A DNA stretch of 64,000 bases from Liopterus haemorrhoidalis (GCA_963971575.1 OZ020616.1:36684306-36748305), one strand, 5' to 3'; positions 31,990-42,963 are shown, numbered from the stretch's first letter. Numbers and translations: made by a program. Notes: generated from the sequence alone by a model not told the origin.

Positions 31990-33190
31990 TTGCTTCTTAT
32001 TGTTGCTGCATAAGATACTCATATAGACTATAAAAACACACACTGATTAAGAATTTAACTATCCTTTTCTTAAATAGCGGCAGGGTTGTATTATCTTTGA
32101 TGTGATCAGGTAGTTTATTATAATTTTTTTTCATTAGTATATTTGGATTTTGTGCCGTTTTTGCAAATCTTACTGTTTGTATTTCTAAATTACTGTTTTG
32201 TCTACTACTATATGTATATATATCTGACCGCTTCTCGAAAACTGATAAGTTTTGTTGTACATGAAGGCTGGCCTGGTACACATACATACACAGTAAAGGT
32301 AAAATATTCTGCTTTCTAAAAATATGAACACAAGTAGTTCTACGGCAGCACCCAACCATATTTCTAATGATTCTTTTCTGCATTTTAAATAATCTATTGA
32401 ACTCTGAACTTGCGCCCCAGCATAATAAACCATATGACAAAATGAAATAAATGTGACCAAAGTAATACGCTCTGACTACATCTTTACTATAAAATTTTGC
32501 AAGTATTTTACTTTCCAGCATTCCTGGTATATTCTCTTGTAAAGATTATTTATATGTACATCCCAGTTCAGACATTCGTCTATTAAGACTAATTTTCTAA
32601 TTCAAGATTTTGACTATCAGAATCAGAGCCCATTATCGTAGTTTCGTCAGAGAAGGCTACAAATTCTGAGTTCAGAGTATCCCCTGCAATGTCATTTACA
32701 TATAAAATATATAGAAGTGGCGCAAATACACTTCCTTGCGGTACACCCTGATAAATAACTTGATTTTATATAACTTATCTGAACATATTGCAGCCTATTA
32801 TCCAAATATGACAAGAGCCAATCATAAGCTTTGCCGCGAAGTCCCAACATTTCGAGCTTTCTTAGAAGAGTCTTGGTCAAATGATTGACCCTGTCAAAAG
32901 CCTTTGACAAGTCCAGAAACAATGCTAGGATATTCTGATTCTTATCCAAATTTTTATAAATGAAATCTAGCATTTGTAAAAGCGCAGTTGTTGTTGAACA
33001 CCCCTTTCTAAAACCATGTTGTTCTGGTATAAGGATTGAATTGATTTTTTAAAATTCCATTATTCTATTAGCCATTGTTTTCTCAAATATTTTTGAAAAT
33101 ATTGGCAACAGAAATATTGGTCTATAATTTTCAACTAATTATTTACATTCCTTTTTAAATATCGGAACAACCTTTGCTAGTTTAATTCAA
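31990..33190 (-). mobile_element. Jockey/CR1-like LINE, reverse-transcriptase fragment
   Basis: On the minus strand, 32973-32760 gives ALFLDLSKAFDRVNHL and LRGKAYDWLLSYLDNRLQYV. A frame shift then leads to QGSVFAPLLYILYVNDI and FVAFSDE, where the active-site A-D-D reads S-D-E. 32521-31997 gives the thumb and C-terminus (LSYGLLCWGASSEFNRLFKM, LQKRI-type, NKLPDHIK, FYSLYEYL). It is 5'-truncated near 33190 and the 3' end is at about 31985. Confidence 0.8.
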
Positions 33191-33193
33191 GGT

Positions 33194-35882
33194 GTGGCGC
33201 CCGCTCCCGGCCCAGGTAGGGTAGGAGTACACGACGACACACAAGGGTTGACTTAGAAATGTCTAAAATTATATAAAGGCGCGGTGCGCGGATCGGAGAA
33301 TTTATTATTATAAAAAAATAAGGTCAGGTTCGTGGTGGAAATCAATTAAATTGAATTAAATTGAAGAAAAGGTTTTGGGGATCGTTAATATGTTAGGGAA
33401 ATTTACAGTGTAAAAATTAATAATGATAGGTGGTGTAGCGTTGCCAGGAATAATAAATAATAATAAAAAAAAAATATTATCAAAAAATAGTTGAATAAAA
33501 AACTTAAATAATTTTAATTGTTGCGGACTGCAACAATTAATAGCGGTAAGCACGGCGGTGAATACGGTTGGTTACACTGTAAATTAATCCCAGAACAAAT
33601 TCATAAAAAATCGAGATTCTAAATTTAAAGAAATATTTATATTAAAAATCTACAAAAAAAAGGATGAATTTAAATGATTTCTCAACGCAAAATGTTGAGA
33701 AATGGGTACAGATCTACTAGTAAATTTAAAACAAATATATTTGACTAAATTAAACAAATAAAAAAATATTTAAACAGAACGAACGATAGGTACAAACGGT
33801 GAAACACGCGTTCGTTCTGAGTTGGAGCGAGAGGTGACGTTACTCAATAAAAAATTTGAAATTAATTTAAAATAGGCTGTTTTTTAACTAAAATTTAGGA
33901 AATTAGTAACAAACCTTTCTCTTTGGTCTTACAAAAATGCAGTAATTAATAAATTACTGCCAGAATGTCCTATTTTAAGCACAAAAGAAATCTGAAGGGA
34001 AAACTCCAGAAAAAATAGTGTTAACAAAATATAAATTTAATAATTAATATAGCCTGATATATTAATTAACAATTTACACAAATCAGGGAATTCTGAGTAA
34101 ATTAAAACTGATTTTAAACTATTTCACAATATAAAAATCAAAAATACGTCTGCTGGTCTTGGTAGAAAATTATTAATGAATTTAAGATATCGTTGCATAT
34201 TTGGTCGCTTGCGCTGATCGGAATGAAATTAGTAACTGACATATCAGCGGCTCTAAACAAGTTATATTTTAAGAAAGACAAATGGTTATTTTTAAATATA
34301 TTAAAATTAGGTTTAAATTAATACAATAATAAATTATTATAGTATTATATAATATTATATAAAATATTATTGTATCGGGTAAAGTATATGGTAAAATATA
34401 TTTGTATTTTGAAAATAAAATATATAGTGGTTCTCAATATTTTTTAAATTAGGTCAAATTGATAATTAAGCGGAAATAAAATATAATTTGAAATATAGGG
34501 GAGATGTGGGGACGGTGGCACACATTTTGGTTTTCTGTACATAACATCTTCAATTTTGAATTTTTTAAATAAATCTTTTCGCCACTTAATACTTATAATG
34601 TCGTTGTTTAAATAATCTGTTAAAAATTAATGTCCTTATCACGTACCATTTATAATTAATATTTTTGTTGACCTCTGTAATTGTGCCACTGTACCTATAT
34701 GTGAGGGTACAGTGAAACAGCATTAGGGATACAGTGGAACAGTAAATATAATAGGTATCCAAAAAATCTGTATATGTATTAATAATTTTTATTGAAACTT
34801 CAATTCAATGTCTTTCAAAATAAATCATCTACTAAGTAATTAAATAATGTATATAAATATATAAATGTAAATTTATTATTAATATAAAAAAATAAACTTT
34901 GGTAAGTTCCTTGGAAACAGTAAGTTTTGATAGTTTTTATTTTAATGTTAATTATATTTAATTAAATTTACTGTAAAAATCAAAGCGTCTAAACGGTGTT
35001 TGGTGCTATCAGACGGAGCAGGAGATGGTAAAACTTTTATCAGCTCTGATTTTTTAAATGTGTAATTTTTATTTGTTTTAATAAATTTAAAGAGTAGAGT
35101 CAGCCGTCGGAGATGTTACAGCAATATCGTCAGTCGTTATTTCTATGATTTTCCCTATAGAGTGGCTCTTCATTTTATTCTTTGCGTGTCCTTCAAATAT
35201 TAAGGCATATTGCCTTACTTTAATATCCTTGTTTACGTAGTCTGCCGAATCTGTATCACATTCAGAGTCAACATTATCATCTGAGTTTGAATTCTCATCA
35301 ATATTGACATCAGTATCAGACGTGTCTGAACTTACAAGAATATCTTTTAATTTTCTGATCTTTTTTATTTTGCGCAGCTTAGAATTGTTCTTGTAACTCG
35401 TACCCACGTACGTGGGTACAGTGGCTCACTGTACCACTGTATCCACATAACACGTGTGCCACTGTTAGCCTAACCCTATTTTCACGAACATTTTATCAAA
35501 TATAATAAATAATATTGTTCAGAACATTAGGAATTGCTTTACACTGTAGACAAATGGCCAATTTACAACATGTAATACAAATTTTATAACTAATTTAGTT
35601 GTGTGTCGTTCAAATAAAAAATTTCTTGTTACGATAAACTTTAGTTTGTCAACCTCAAATCAACATTTTCATTATAAATGGCAGGACTTAAATTTATAGA
35701 CTCAAAATGTGGATAGTATAATTTCTCAGTACCAGAGGGGCCTATATATACCCAAACAGAAATGAAAATATTCTATATTTCAAAGATATTTCAAATGTTC
35801 CACTGTACCAATTGTGCCACCGTCCCCACATCTCCCCTAAAATAAAAAATACATGGTGGAAAGCCCTAAGCGGGCGCTTCAC
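33194..35882. mobile_element. Possible unclassified DNA element with TGTG...GCGCCCGCT ends
   Basis: Left end TGTGGCGCCCGCTCCCGG; right end, inverted, TGTGAAGCGCCCGCTTAGGG, flanked on both sides by AGG. The interior outside the nested element at 34498-35837 is AT-rich and noncoding, with a TATATAAAGGCGCGG box near 33270. The inverted match is only about 16 bp with a 2-bp gap, so this pairing is tentative. Confidence 0.35.
34498..35837. mobile_element. TA-target DNA transposon (pogo-like?), long perfect TIRs
   Basis: Both ends read GGGGAGATGTGGGGACGG and on to TGGCACA inward (25 bp), flanked by TA (34496-34497, 35838-35839). 1,340 bp. A minus-strand frame at 35407-35087 codes a Ser/Asp-rich acidic stretch (SSDTSDTDVNIDENSNSD) followed by KVRQYALIFEGHAKN and IGKIIEI, resembling the tail of pogo-like transposases. 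The catalytic part is missing. GTACAGTGG or its complement recurs at least six times inside. Confidence 0.7.
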
Positions 35883-36000
35883 AAGGTTTGCCTAAAATGT
35901 ACCGCTACTCCAGAAATTAATAGGTTTTCTACTTCATAATTAAGTTCTCATTGCACAATTTAATTTATTTATTTAATTTATTCATTTTTTTTTTTTTCAG

Positions 36001-37866
36001 AATTTTGCACTAAAAATCTTTGTACCACTACTGAGCATCCTGCTTACGCACAGTATCTATGCTACAAGTTACCACGATGATTACGACGATGACCTTTGGG
36101 ATGACTACAATTATTTCGATTTCACTTTAGATGAGCCACCAGATAAAATATTCAAAAATATTACTTTAACTAAAGAAACTGTCCTAAAAACAAATATGGA
36201 CAATGAAGACATAAGTGTAATAAAATTCCTGGATAGCAATATAACTGTCATTCCTGCAGGGCCCTTACATGTCTTCACAAATCTAGAAGAAATTGATTTC
36301 AGCAACTGCAACATACAAATCATAGAACCAGAAAGTTTTAGTGGTCTTCATAATCTTAAGAAAATTTACTTGCAAGAAAATAATATTACTGAAATTCAAC
36401 AAGAAACAATAAATGATTTAACGAGTTTGATGGAAATAAATTTATCCAAGAATAATATTAAAAAAGTATCTGCCAATATTTTTGAAAATTTAACTGAGCT
36501 TCGTTTGTTAAATTTATCTATGAATAATATACAATCTTTTGATATGATTGAAAATATGATTCTACATCCAAGTTTATTAGAATTAGATTTATCATATAAT
36601 AATATTTCTGAATTGAAAAACAACACATATATGAGTCGGAGTGGATTTCTTCACCGCATTAAATTAAATAACAATAATCTTAAAGATTTACCCTGGTGTT
36701 TCTTTGAACCTATTAGGATTGAAATACTTGATTTAGGTTACAATTCTATCGAAACGGTTGACTTTAATAAGTTTGTGGGTATTGTTATGTTGAATAACAA
36801 TAAAATAAAAACATTGACACCTTTTGGAAGGCTGTACGAGATAGATTTGAGGTATAATTTTATTAAAACTATACCAGCGAACATCCTTAGCAATGCTACA
36901 AGACTGAGCAAACTTGAATTTGGTCACAATGGTATAGAAAGTATTCATGAAGACAGTTTGGTAGGATTACATATACTTGCAGTATTAGGACTCAACCATA
37001 ACAACATACATGAGATACCTGTTGGTTTGTTCAGAGAATTAAAGAGTTTGCATCACTTATCAATCGCTTACAATCACATAGAACATTTAAAGTATGGTAC
37101 CTTTGAAGGACTAAAGAATCTAGCAACACTTGACTTAAAGAACAATAAATTAAGTCATTTTGAAGTAGATGTAATGTATCCTTTGGAACATTTGAAACAC
37201 CTTAATATCAATAGTAACTCTATATCTTCATTTGATGTTAATAAAATGATGGGGCACTTCAAGTATTTTAATTCTTTTTCAATAGATGGCAATAATTTCA
37301 CTTGTGAATGGTTAAGTAAAAGTATTAAAGTACTGAAGAATCACCAATTTTTAGTTGTAAATGGAACTTCTTTTAAAACGAGTAATGTTAATGGTATAAG
37401 TTGTGATGATACCAACCATTTTTTAACTAACAAATCTTCTGTTGAATCTAAACCAATAACCTCCACTGAAAGTTCAATTATCGTACAAACATCAGAAGTA
37501 ACCAATTTTTTAACTACCAAGTCTGCTATTGACTCTAAACCAATAATCTCCACTGAAAGTTCAATTAAGGTACAAACAGTAGGAACCACTACGCCAAATG
37601 CAACTTCAACTGAAAGTGTACCTATTCAAGAACCAAAAACAGAAAATCTTCAGCTAACTAACAATTTGCACGAAACTGCACAGTTATTATATGAATTACG
37701 CGCATTGTTAATATTTGTAACTATACTTATAACATTAATAATATTATTGCAAATGGGAAAATATTGTAAAAAGTTTTTGTACATAAAAGAAAGCAGGCTA
37801 GGGACTCTACGAAATACCAATTCAACATCTTGTACTCTTGAATTGTTACATAATGATAATGATTAA
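36001..37866 (+). CDS. LRR2: leucine-rich-repeat single-pass membrane protein, exon 2
   Basis: Acceptor: a T-run and CAG ending at 36000; phase 0 after the Met of exon 1; product 622 aa. Signal peptide in residues 2-24 (ALKIFVPLLSILLTHSIY), then an Asp/Tyr-rich acidic segment (YHDDYDDDLWDDYNYFDF). The Cys present in LRR1 before the first repeat is Phe here (DKIFKN). About 15 LRRs follow, then FTCEWLSKSIKVLKN...GISCDD, and a stalk in which one segment of about 28 residues (SSVESKPITSTESS-type) is present twice. Membrane helix LLIFVTILITLIILL; tail ends STSCTLELLHNDND, identical to LRR1. Predicted type I surface protein; ligand unknown. 36990-37189 is nearly identical to 19971-20170 in LRR1, far above the rest. 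Confidence 0.88.
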   Translation, partial: NFALKIFVPLLSILLTHSIYATSYHDDYDDDLWDDYNYFDFTLDEPPDKIFKNITLTKETVLKTNMDNEDISVIKFLDSNITVIPAGPLHVFTNLEEIDFSNCNIQIIEPESFSGLHNLKKIYLQENNITEIQQETINDLTSLMEINLSKNNIKKVSANIFENLTELRLLNLSMNNIQSFDMIENMILHPSLLELDLSYNNISELKNNTYMSRSGFLHRIKLNNNNLKDLPWCFFEPIRIEILDLGYNSIETVDFNKFVGIVMLNNNKIKTLTPFGRLYEIDLRYNFIKTIPANILSNATRLSKLEFGHNGIESIHEDSLVGLHILAVLGLNHNNIHEIPVGLFRELKSLHHLSIAYNHIEHLKYGTFEGLKNLATLDLKNNKLSHFEVDVMYPLEHLKHLNINSNSISSFDVNKMMGHFKYFNSFSIDGNNFTCEWLSKSIKVLKNHQFLVVNGTSFKTSNVNGISCDDTNHFLTNKSSVESKPITSTESSIIVQTSEVTNFLTTKSAIDSKPIISTESSIKVQTVGTTTPNATSTESVPIQEPKTENLQLTNNLHETAQLLYELRALLIFVTILITLIILLQMGKYCKKFLYIKESRLGTLRNTNSTSCTLELLHNDND

Positions 37867-38575
37867 ATGATTTTAATATAATTTATTGATTAACATATTC
37901 CTGTGATATCCTTTTGCAGTCAATTTTTAGGGTTTTGTAAGTATGACCATCAAACGACCCTTATAACGTCACTCATTTGGCTGTTTGATTATACGGTAGA
38001 AACTGTAGTCAAATGGCTGAACATTGAAAGTTGAAATTTGGCATGTTTTTACAAGTCTTTGACCGACATATATGAAAACTATAGAGAGTTAAAAAACACA
38101 CCACGAGATAAATATAAACAAATATGTATTTAATGAAAAAAATCAATATTTTTTAATTTTTATCAAATTAAACCTCTCAATGCATGGATAAAAATTTTTA
38201 TTTTTGAAAAAAAAAATCTTAAATTTACCCAAAAACGTATCAAAAAACTTTTGTCCCTCTACCTTATTCCTTCTCCCTCCCTTATTTCCTAGTCCTTTGG
38301 GAAATATCCCAAAGGAGTTGATCTAAAAATCTCAACAATGTACATTAATGGGAACCGGAATAGTTCAACAGGAATTTTTGATCAACTTAACTAAATTAAT
38401 AATAATTATTAAATTTATTGTGTGGTATCAGAAGAAGCTCTTAAGACGTAGATCAGGCATGTGCAACCTGCGCGGCCAGCAGAACAGATCCGGCCTCATT
38501 TTATCCGGCCCTATCCAAAATCCCATTGAATCTGGCCCACGAGTTTATCTTTGTTTTCAGAGATCAAATGCGGTT
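37867..38575 (+). repeat. LRR2 3' flank with repeat A, shared with LRR1
   Basis: Same sequence order as 20764-21401, ending at the empty TTAA site (GCGGTTAAACG) where LRR1 has the piggyBac-like MITE. A hAT-like end TCAGGCATGTGCAACCTGCG lies at 38454-38473. Confidence 0.75.
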
Positions 38576-38639
38576 AAACGCTTGATATTGATATGGAACA
38601 AGCACCACTTTCTCTACAAATGGAACTACTTGAGCTACA

Positions 38640-38870
38640 GGATATCCCTTTGCAATAGATTTTTAGGGTTTTGTAAGTATAACCATCAAACAACCCTTAT
38701 AACGTCACTCATGTGTCTGTCTGTCTGTACGGTAGAAACTGTAGCCAAATGGTTGAACAAAGAAAGTTGTAATTTGGCATGCTTGTACAAGTCTTTGACC
38801 CACATATTTGAAAACTATAGATAGTTAAAAATCACATCGCGAGATAAATATAAATAAATATATATTTAAT
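38640..38870 (+). repeat. Interspersed repeat A, second copy after LRR2
   Basis: TTTTTAGGGTTTTGTAAGTA, CATGTGTCTGTCTGTCTGTA, AACTGTAGCCAAATGG and TTTGGCATGCTTGTACAAG in the family order. It directly follows the end of the first copy in the same orientation. Confidence 0.6.
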
Positions 38871-38961
38871 AATATTAATTGAATCCGTTGTAGGCACTCG
38901 TTGAAACATGGTGAATAGGAAATAATAATAACACTCGGTTATTGTTTCAAAAATGTATTAA

Positions 38962-39003
38962 AATGTATTGATACGTATTTCGGCTTTCCAGGCCATCATC
39001 AGA
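38962..39003 (-). ncRNA. Hammerhead ribozyme of Penelope-like type
   Basis: Minus strand: CTGATGA, then TGGCCTGGAAAGCC (stem II GGC/GCC), GAAA, then TACGTATC. Stem III would be the palindrome ATAC/GTAT with no loop and the cleavage site TC follows. Such loop-less palindromic stem III hammerheads, thought to act as dimers, are known from Penelope-like elements. All core bases are present, so this copy could be active. Confidence 0.65.
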
Positions 39004-39032
39004 ATAAAAAGCTTTTTATACTAAATATATAC

Positions 39033-39526
39033 CAGGGCTTCGAACCGTTATTTTTTTCGTTTCGGTTTTCGTTCCGGTTCAATTAAAAAAATATACATCG
39101 GTTCGGTTCCGGTTTTCGTTCCAGCAAAAATAACGTTTTTTTTTCGGTTTTCGGTTCAGTTCCGAGTGATAAATTTTTAATTGGTTTTATATGAATTGGA
39201 AATTTATTTTCTACTATAATTTAGAAGAACGTTTTATTCCTTATTTTGTAATAATCATACCAAGGCCGCTGCCAAGGGGGAGGGTTCTGGTCCCCCCCCC
39301 CCCCCCACCGAAATAATAGAAGCGTATCAGTTAAAAAAATTACATTTTTTTCAGTTTAAATCAGTTTAAAAAATAATCTTAAATAAAATGTATTTTAAAT
39401 TCACTCCCGTTAACATTATCTGAACCGAAATAAACCGATATTTTTTTTCGGTTCAGTTCCGGTTTTCGTTCCGACAAAAATTTTTTTTTTTTTCGGTTTT
39501 CGGTTCAGTTCCGGTTCGAAGCCCTG
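39033..39526. mobile_element. hAT MITE, 8-bp TSD ATATATAC
   Basis: Ends CAGGGCTTCGAACCG and CGGTTCGAAGCCCTG, flanked by ATATATAC at 39025-39032 and 39527-39534. The interior is made of repeated TTCGGTTTTCGGTTC words at both ends, plus a C-run at 39293-39306. Noncoding, 494 bp. Confidence 0.9.
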
Positions 39527-39638
39527 ATATATACAGGGCTATAAATGTATTACAAACTATACCTATTGTGACGCATGCAGCACGCTAGACCTCTCCTACA
39601 GGTATATTTTAAGTGTATCATACTTAGGTACTACACGG

Positions 39639-39770
39639 GTAGCCTGCGAGAGAAGATTTTCTAAATTAAAGTTTATGAAAAATAGATTAAGAAGTTCATT
39701 GTCTAACAGTTATTTAGAAGCATTCGTGACGATGGCTAGTGAAAGAGACATTTTAATTACATTTTGTTAA
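39639..39770 (+). pseudogene. hAT transposase C-terminal (dimerisation) fragment
   Basis: Reads VACERRFSKLKFMKNRLRSS and LSNSYLEAFVTMASERDIL then stop. The C-E-R-x-F-S-x-L-K-x-x-K-N-x-L-R-S pattern is the hAT dimerisation region. Nothing of the catalytic part is nearby. Confidence 0.75.
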
Positions 39771-40004
39771 TATTTGTTATGATGACGTGATTGACGATTG
39801 GCGAAAATAGTAAATCGCTAAAAGAAAAGTTATCGCTAAAAGGTATTGTTAAATAAAATATAGGACTGATTAATTACTGTGGAAATGTGATGCATCTTTT
39901 ATTTCAAGGTATGTATTTATTATTTATAAGTGTTCATTTCTACAAAGAAAAAGTTATTAATACACAAATATACGAAAAAAGAAATGTATTATTATTAGGT
40001 ATTA

Positions 40005-40402
40005 CAGTCTGTTCCAAACGGTTAGGCGGAACTAAATGGGAATTTAGTTCTTTTAGGTTGTCACGAGAAGGAACCTTGCTTGGGTTATTTCATTTTTCAT
40101 GTTGGAATGTCAAAATTAAAAATTCCAACAATGAAACCATGGAAACGAATGACATATGTCAAAATTTAATATTTTTTTTTTACTTATTTTGACAAATAAA
40201 TGGGAAATTTGTATTAAGAACGACACAAAAAATCAAAATATAAAGAAAATGATATTTTAAAATGATATTAACCTTAACCAAAAAATGTTTATTGTAAGTA
40301 TGATTTACAAAGCTTAAACAAAACGGTCGAAAAGCACGATTTAAACGATGAAAGTAACTAGATTGCAAAATCTAGTTCCGCCTAACCGTTTGGAACAGAC
40401 TG
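40005..40402. mobile_element. Mariner/Tc1-type MITE, 30-bp perfect TIRs
   Basis: CAGTCTGTTCCAAACGGTT and on through AGGCGGAACTA at both ends, with TA flanks (40003-40004, 40403-40404). 398 bp. A single end of a relative is at 60987-61050. Confidence 0.9.
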
Positions 40403-41207
40403 TACTATTATTTTCTACTTTACTCTTGGGCCGATGTCTCAATTCGCCCGGACCTCTTTAGTTGGACCCATCCGCCCCTATCTGTCGCCACTCTTATTCA
40501 TTCTTGTCATGGACACTGTGGGGAGTAGTGTTTCTGATTTCTCGACGTTAGACTTATTCTCGAGAAAAATAATTATATAATTATTAAAATATACATCTTT
40601 TTTTAATGTTGAAAATATTGTAGAGGTTAAAAACATGTTAAAATTATAATCACCTTTAAAGTACTAAAGAAAAGGCGTCGAGCAAATTTTACATTTCTCG
40701 AGAAATGAAAAATAAGAATTAAAACTTTTAAGAAGAATCACTAGTGGGGAGCCTCTATATATAAATATGAAATGTCACGGTTGACTGATTAAAGTACTTC
40801 ATTTGTACTTCCTCTGTACATTCGTCAACTTTAGGTCTCCTTCACATTATGAGTATCCAGACTTGCGAGCGGATCAAGTCTGGACCCCCCCCTATTTGTC
40901 CGCTAGCTGGTTGCTATGATTCTTGGAAGGATTAAGGGTTGTTCAATTAAACTCCACATTTTAGCTAATTTACTTTAGTAATGATACGGTTTAAATATTT
41001 ACACTAATCACACTAGACTTACAATTACGTCGACACAGCTAAATCCAAATGAGACACACATTCGTACACACTAGACACACTTTCCACTGAACACTAATTT
41101 AACCATTACATGTTTCTAAATAATGTCTCTCCACTTTCTAGCTGGTCACTACACTAACGTTCCATACGGAATTACTTGTTAATTTAACTCGACTTGACCA
41201 ACAACAC
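40403..41207. other. No gene seen
   Basis: Palindromic TTTCTCGAGAAA words at about 40558 and 40705. 40780-41200 is Thr/Ser-codon-like CA-rich sequence without a frame. GACCAACAACACTA at 41196-41209 recurs near 42188-42215. Confidence 0.4.
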
Positions 41208-41210
41208 TAA

Positions 41211-42053
41211 TGGCCGGTTGCTAAAGTAAGAATTATCCCTAACTCGAGTTAAAATCATTTGTTTTTGTATGTTGTAGCATACAAAAACAAATGATTTTAA
41301 CTTGAGTTAGAGAAAACTCTTACGCAGTGGCGTAGCGATGTAGGGGCGGGAGGGTGCGGGCCGCCCCGGGCGTCTCTTTTTTGGGGCGGCAAAAATCCTC
41401 AATAAATAATATCTTGTAATCTGAACTAAAAATTTGAACCATTTCTTTTCATGTTTTTGTTACACCTACATTTCGGACCGATTAAAATGAGCACAGAACT
41501 TTTTATTATTTAGTCTGTGACGGAACCTGGGAATACCTTTTCTTTAACACGTTAATCGCCACGTTGGCCATATGTGTCTGACACTAAGAAGTTCTACATG
41601 CGCCATGTCAGGCATATATGTCTGACATATGGTTACCTTGCGGTAATTCCCCGCGTTTTATTTTGTGCTCGGATTGTTCACAACGAATATTCAGCGAGAA
41701 TCGATTCTTTCATATAAAGAATAGAGTTCAATATTGTCTAATAACACCTGCAACATCAGTCGTCCAATTCACATGGACTAAATTAACTTGCTTCAATTCA
41801 TTATTTTCTTTAAGTGCGTGTTGTGATTGTTAAATTATTGAACATTCTCTAAACTCGAAAAATTGTATATAATCTCACTGGTGTAGCATAGCGGAGGCGG
41901 TGGTGGCGGCTCTTTTTTTGGGGCGGCAAATTCTATAAATTTTTGAGCCTTTTAGATTTAAATACCTAAATAAGAAATGGCGGCGAAATTGTCATCCGCC
42001 CCGGACGGCTGAAACCCACGCTACGCCATTGCTCTTACGTTAGCAACCCGCCA
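41211..42053. mobile_element. Fold-back Harbinger-like MITE with nested hAT insertion
   Basis: Ends TGGCCGGTTGCTAAAGTAAG and, inverted, TGGCGGGTTGCTAACGTAAG, with TAA flanks (41208-41210, 42054-42056). The core 41240-41309 is a palindrome with 32-bp arms and a TTGTAG loop. Without the nested hAT element it would be about 130 bp. Confidence 0.8.
41325..42031. mobile_element. hAT element, 8-bp TSD CTCTTACG
   Basis: Ends CAGTGGCGTAGCG and CGCTACGCCATTG, with CTCTTACG at 41317-41324 and 42032-42039. A second internal copy of the left end (GTAGCATAGCGGAGGCGG, about 41883) shows duplication. A stretch near 41550-41640 with repeated ATATGTGTCTGACA words and CACGTTAATCGCCACG resembles a piggyBac-type end. 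Confidence 0.85.
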
Positions 42054-42056
42054 TAA

Positions 42057-42516
42057 ATGACTCTAACCCATGATGAACAAAATCTCTCACTCTACTTAGA
42101 ACACGATTTAACTTCTTCACTCTTTAGACTCAACTCCTTTAAACATGACTTGACGTTATGGCGTTAAGCCTTACATCAGCTTCTAACGGACAACACTAGT
42201 AGCCATTTTGACCAACAATTGTATTCTGAAGTAAATTAATATTATATAATAAATTTTGTAGAAAAGATTCCGTTCTTGACTTCACCCCGTGACAATATTC
42301 CCATTACATAGGCTCTTTTTTGTGTTGATGTTTCGTATCAACATAATTATTGCCCCTACGTTTAAGTTTAATTTGTGAGGTGACATCCCTGTTATAATTA
42401 AATTACTGTACAATCAAAATGTATATATGTATCCATGGTAACGGGGTTGTCAAATAGTGTATACGATATGTCATATGTAAAAATAGTGTTGTAAATATAT
42501 TAATTGTTAATAAACG
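42057..42516. other. No gene seen
   Basis: AT-rich; short unpaired repeats only. Confidence 0.4.
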
Positions 42517-42830
42517 TTAAGCATTGCATAAAATCACTCTGTTAATAATCCCTGAGGGAGTAAGACTATTCAAAAATTCTATTGGATAGTTTTCTGTTCT
42601 TGAAGCATCTTCCCAGTCGATTGAATCGATGCTAAGGTATGTTGCAGACTCGCCCTTCAAAAGGTTCAGAACCTCTTCGTTGATGCTTGTAGCATATTCA
42701 TTTTGGGGGCAAAGGATGGCTGTATTGGAATAATTAAGGACATCACTGGCAGTCAAACTGCTTCCAAATGCAGCCATCACTATTGATTCATTGATGATGA
42801 GTTTATCTGGAATTTCAATTATATCCTATT
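42517..42830 (-). pseudogene. Helitron/Helentron Pif1-type helicase fragment
   Basis: Minus strand reads IEIPDKLIINESIVMAAFGS, then TAILCPQNEYATSINEEVLN, LLKGESATYLSIDSIDWED and YPIEFLNSLTPSGI. The I-L-C-P-x-N ... I-N-x-x-V-L-x-L-L-x-G-E ... Y-L-S-x-D-S ... Y-P-x-E-F-L-N-S-L-x-P-S-G string is the signature of the Pif1 helicase in Helitron-type elements. No Rep domain is nearby. A short captured or decayed piece. Confidence 0.85.
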
Positions 42831-42963
42831 CTAGACTCGCGAGGCTAATAGGCCGCTGCCTACTCTAGGTATTAGCTAATCCGGCACTGGTGAAAACCCA
42901 CTGGTACTGGAAGACATGCATGCGAAACCCTAAAAACCGAATTGTGTTTTCAGCGGTAATAAA

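Noticed and set aside
41618..41833. 71-codon frame with Cys near the end
   Set aside because: Inside a noncoding hAT element; Cys spacing matches no known finger.
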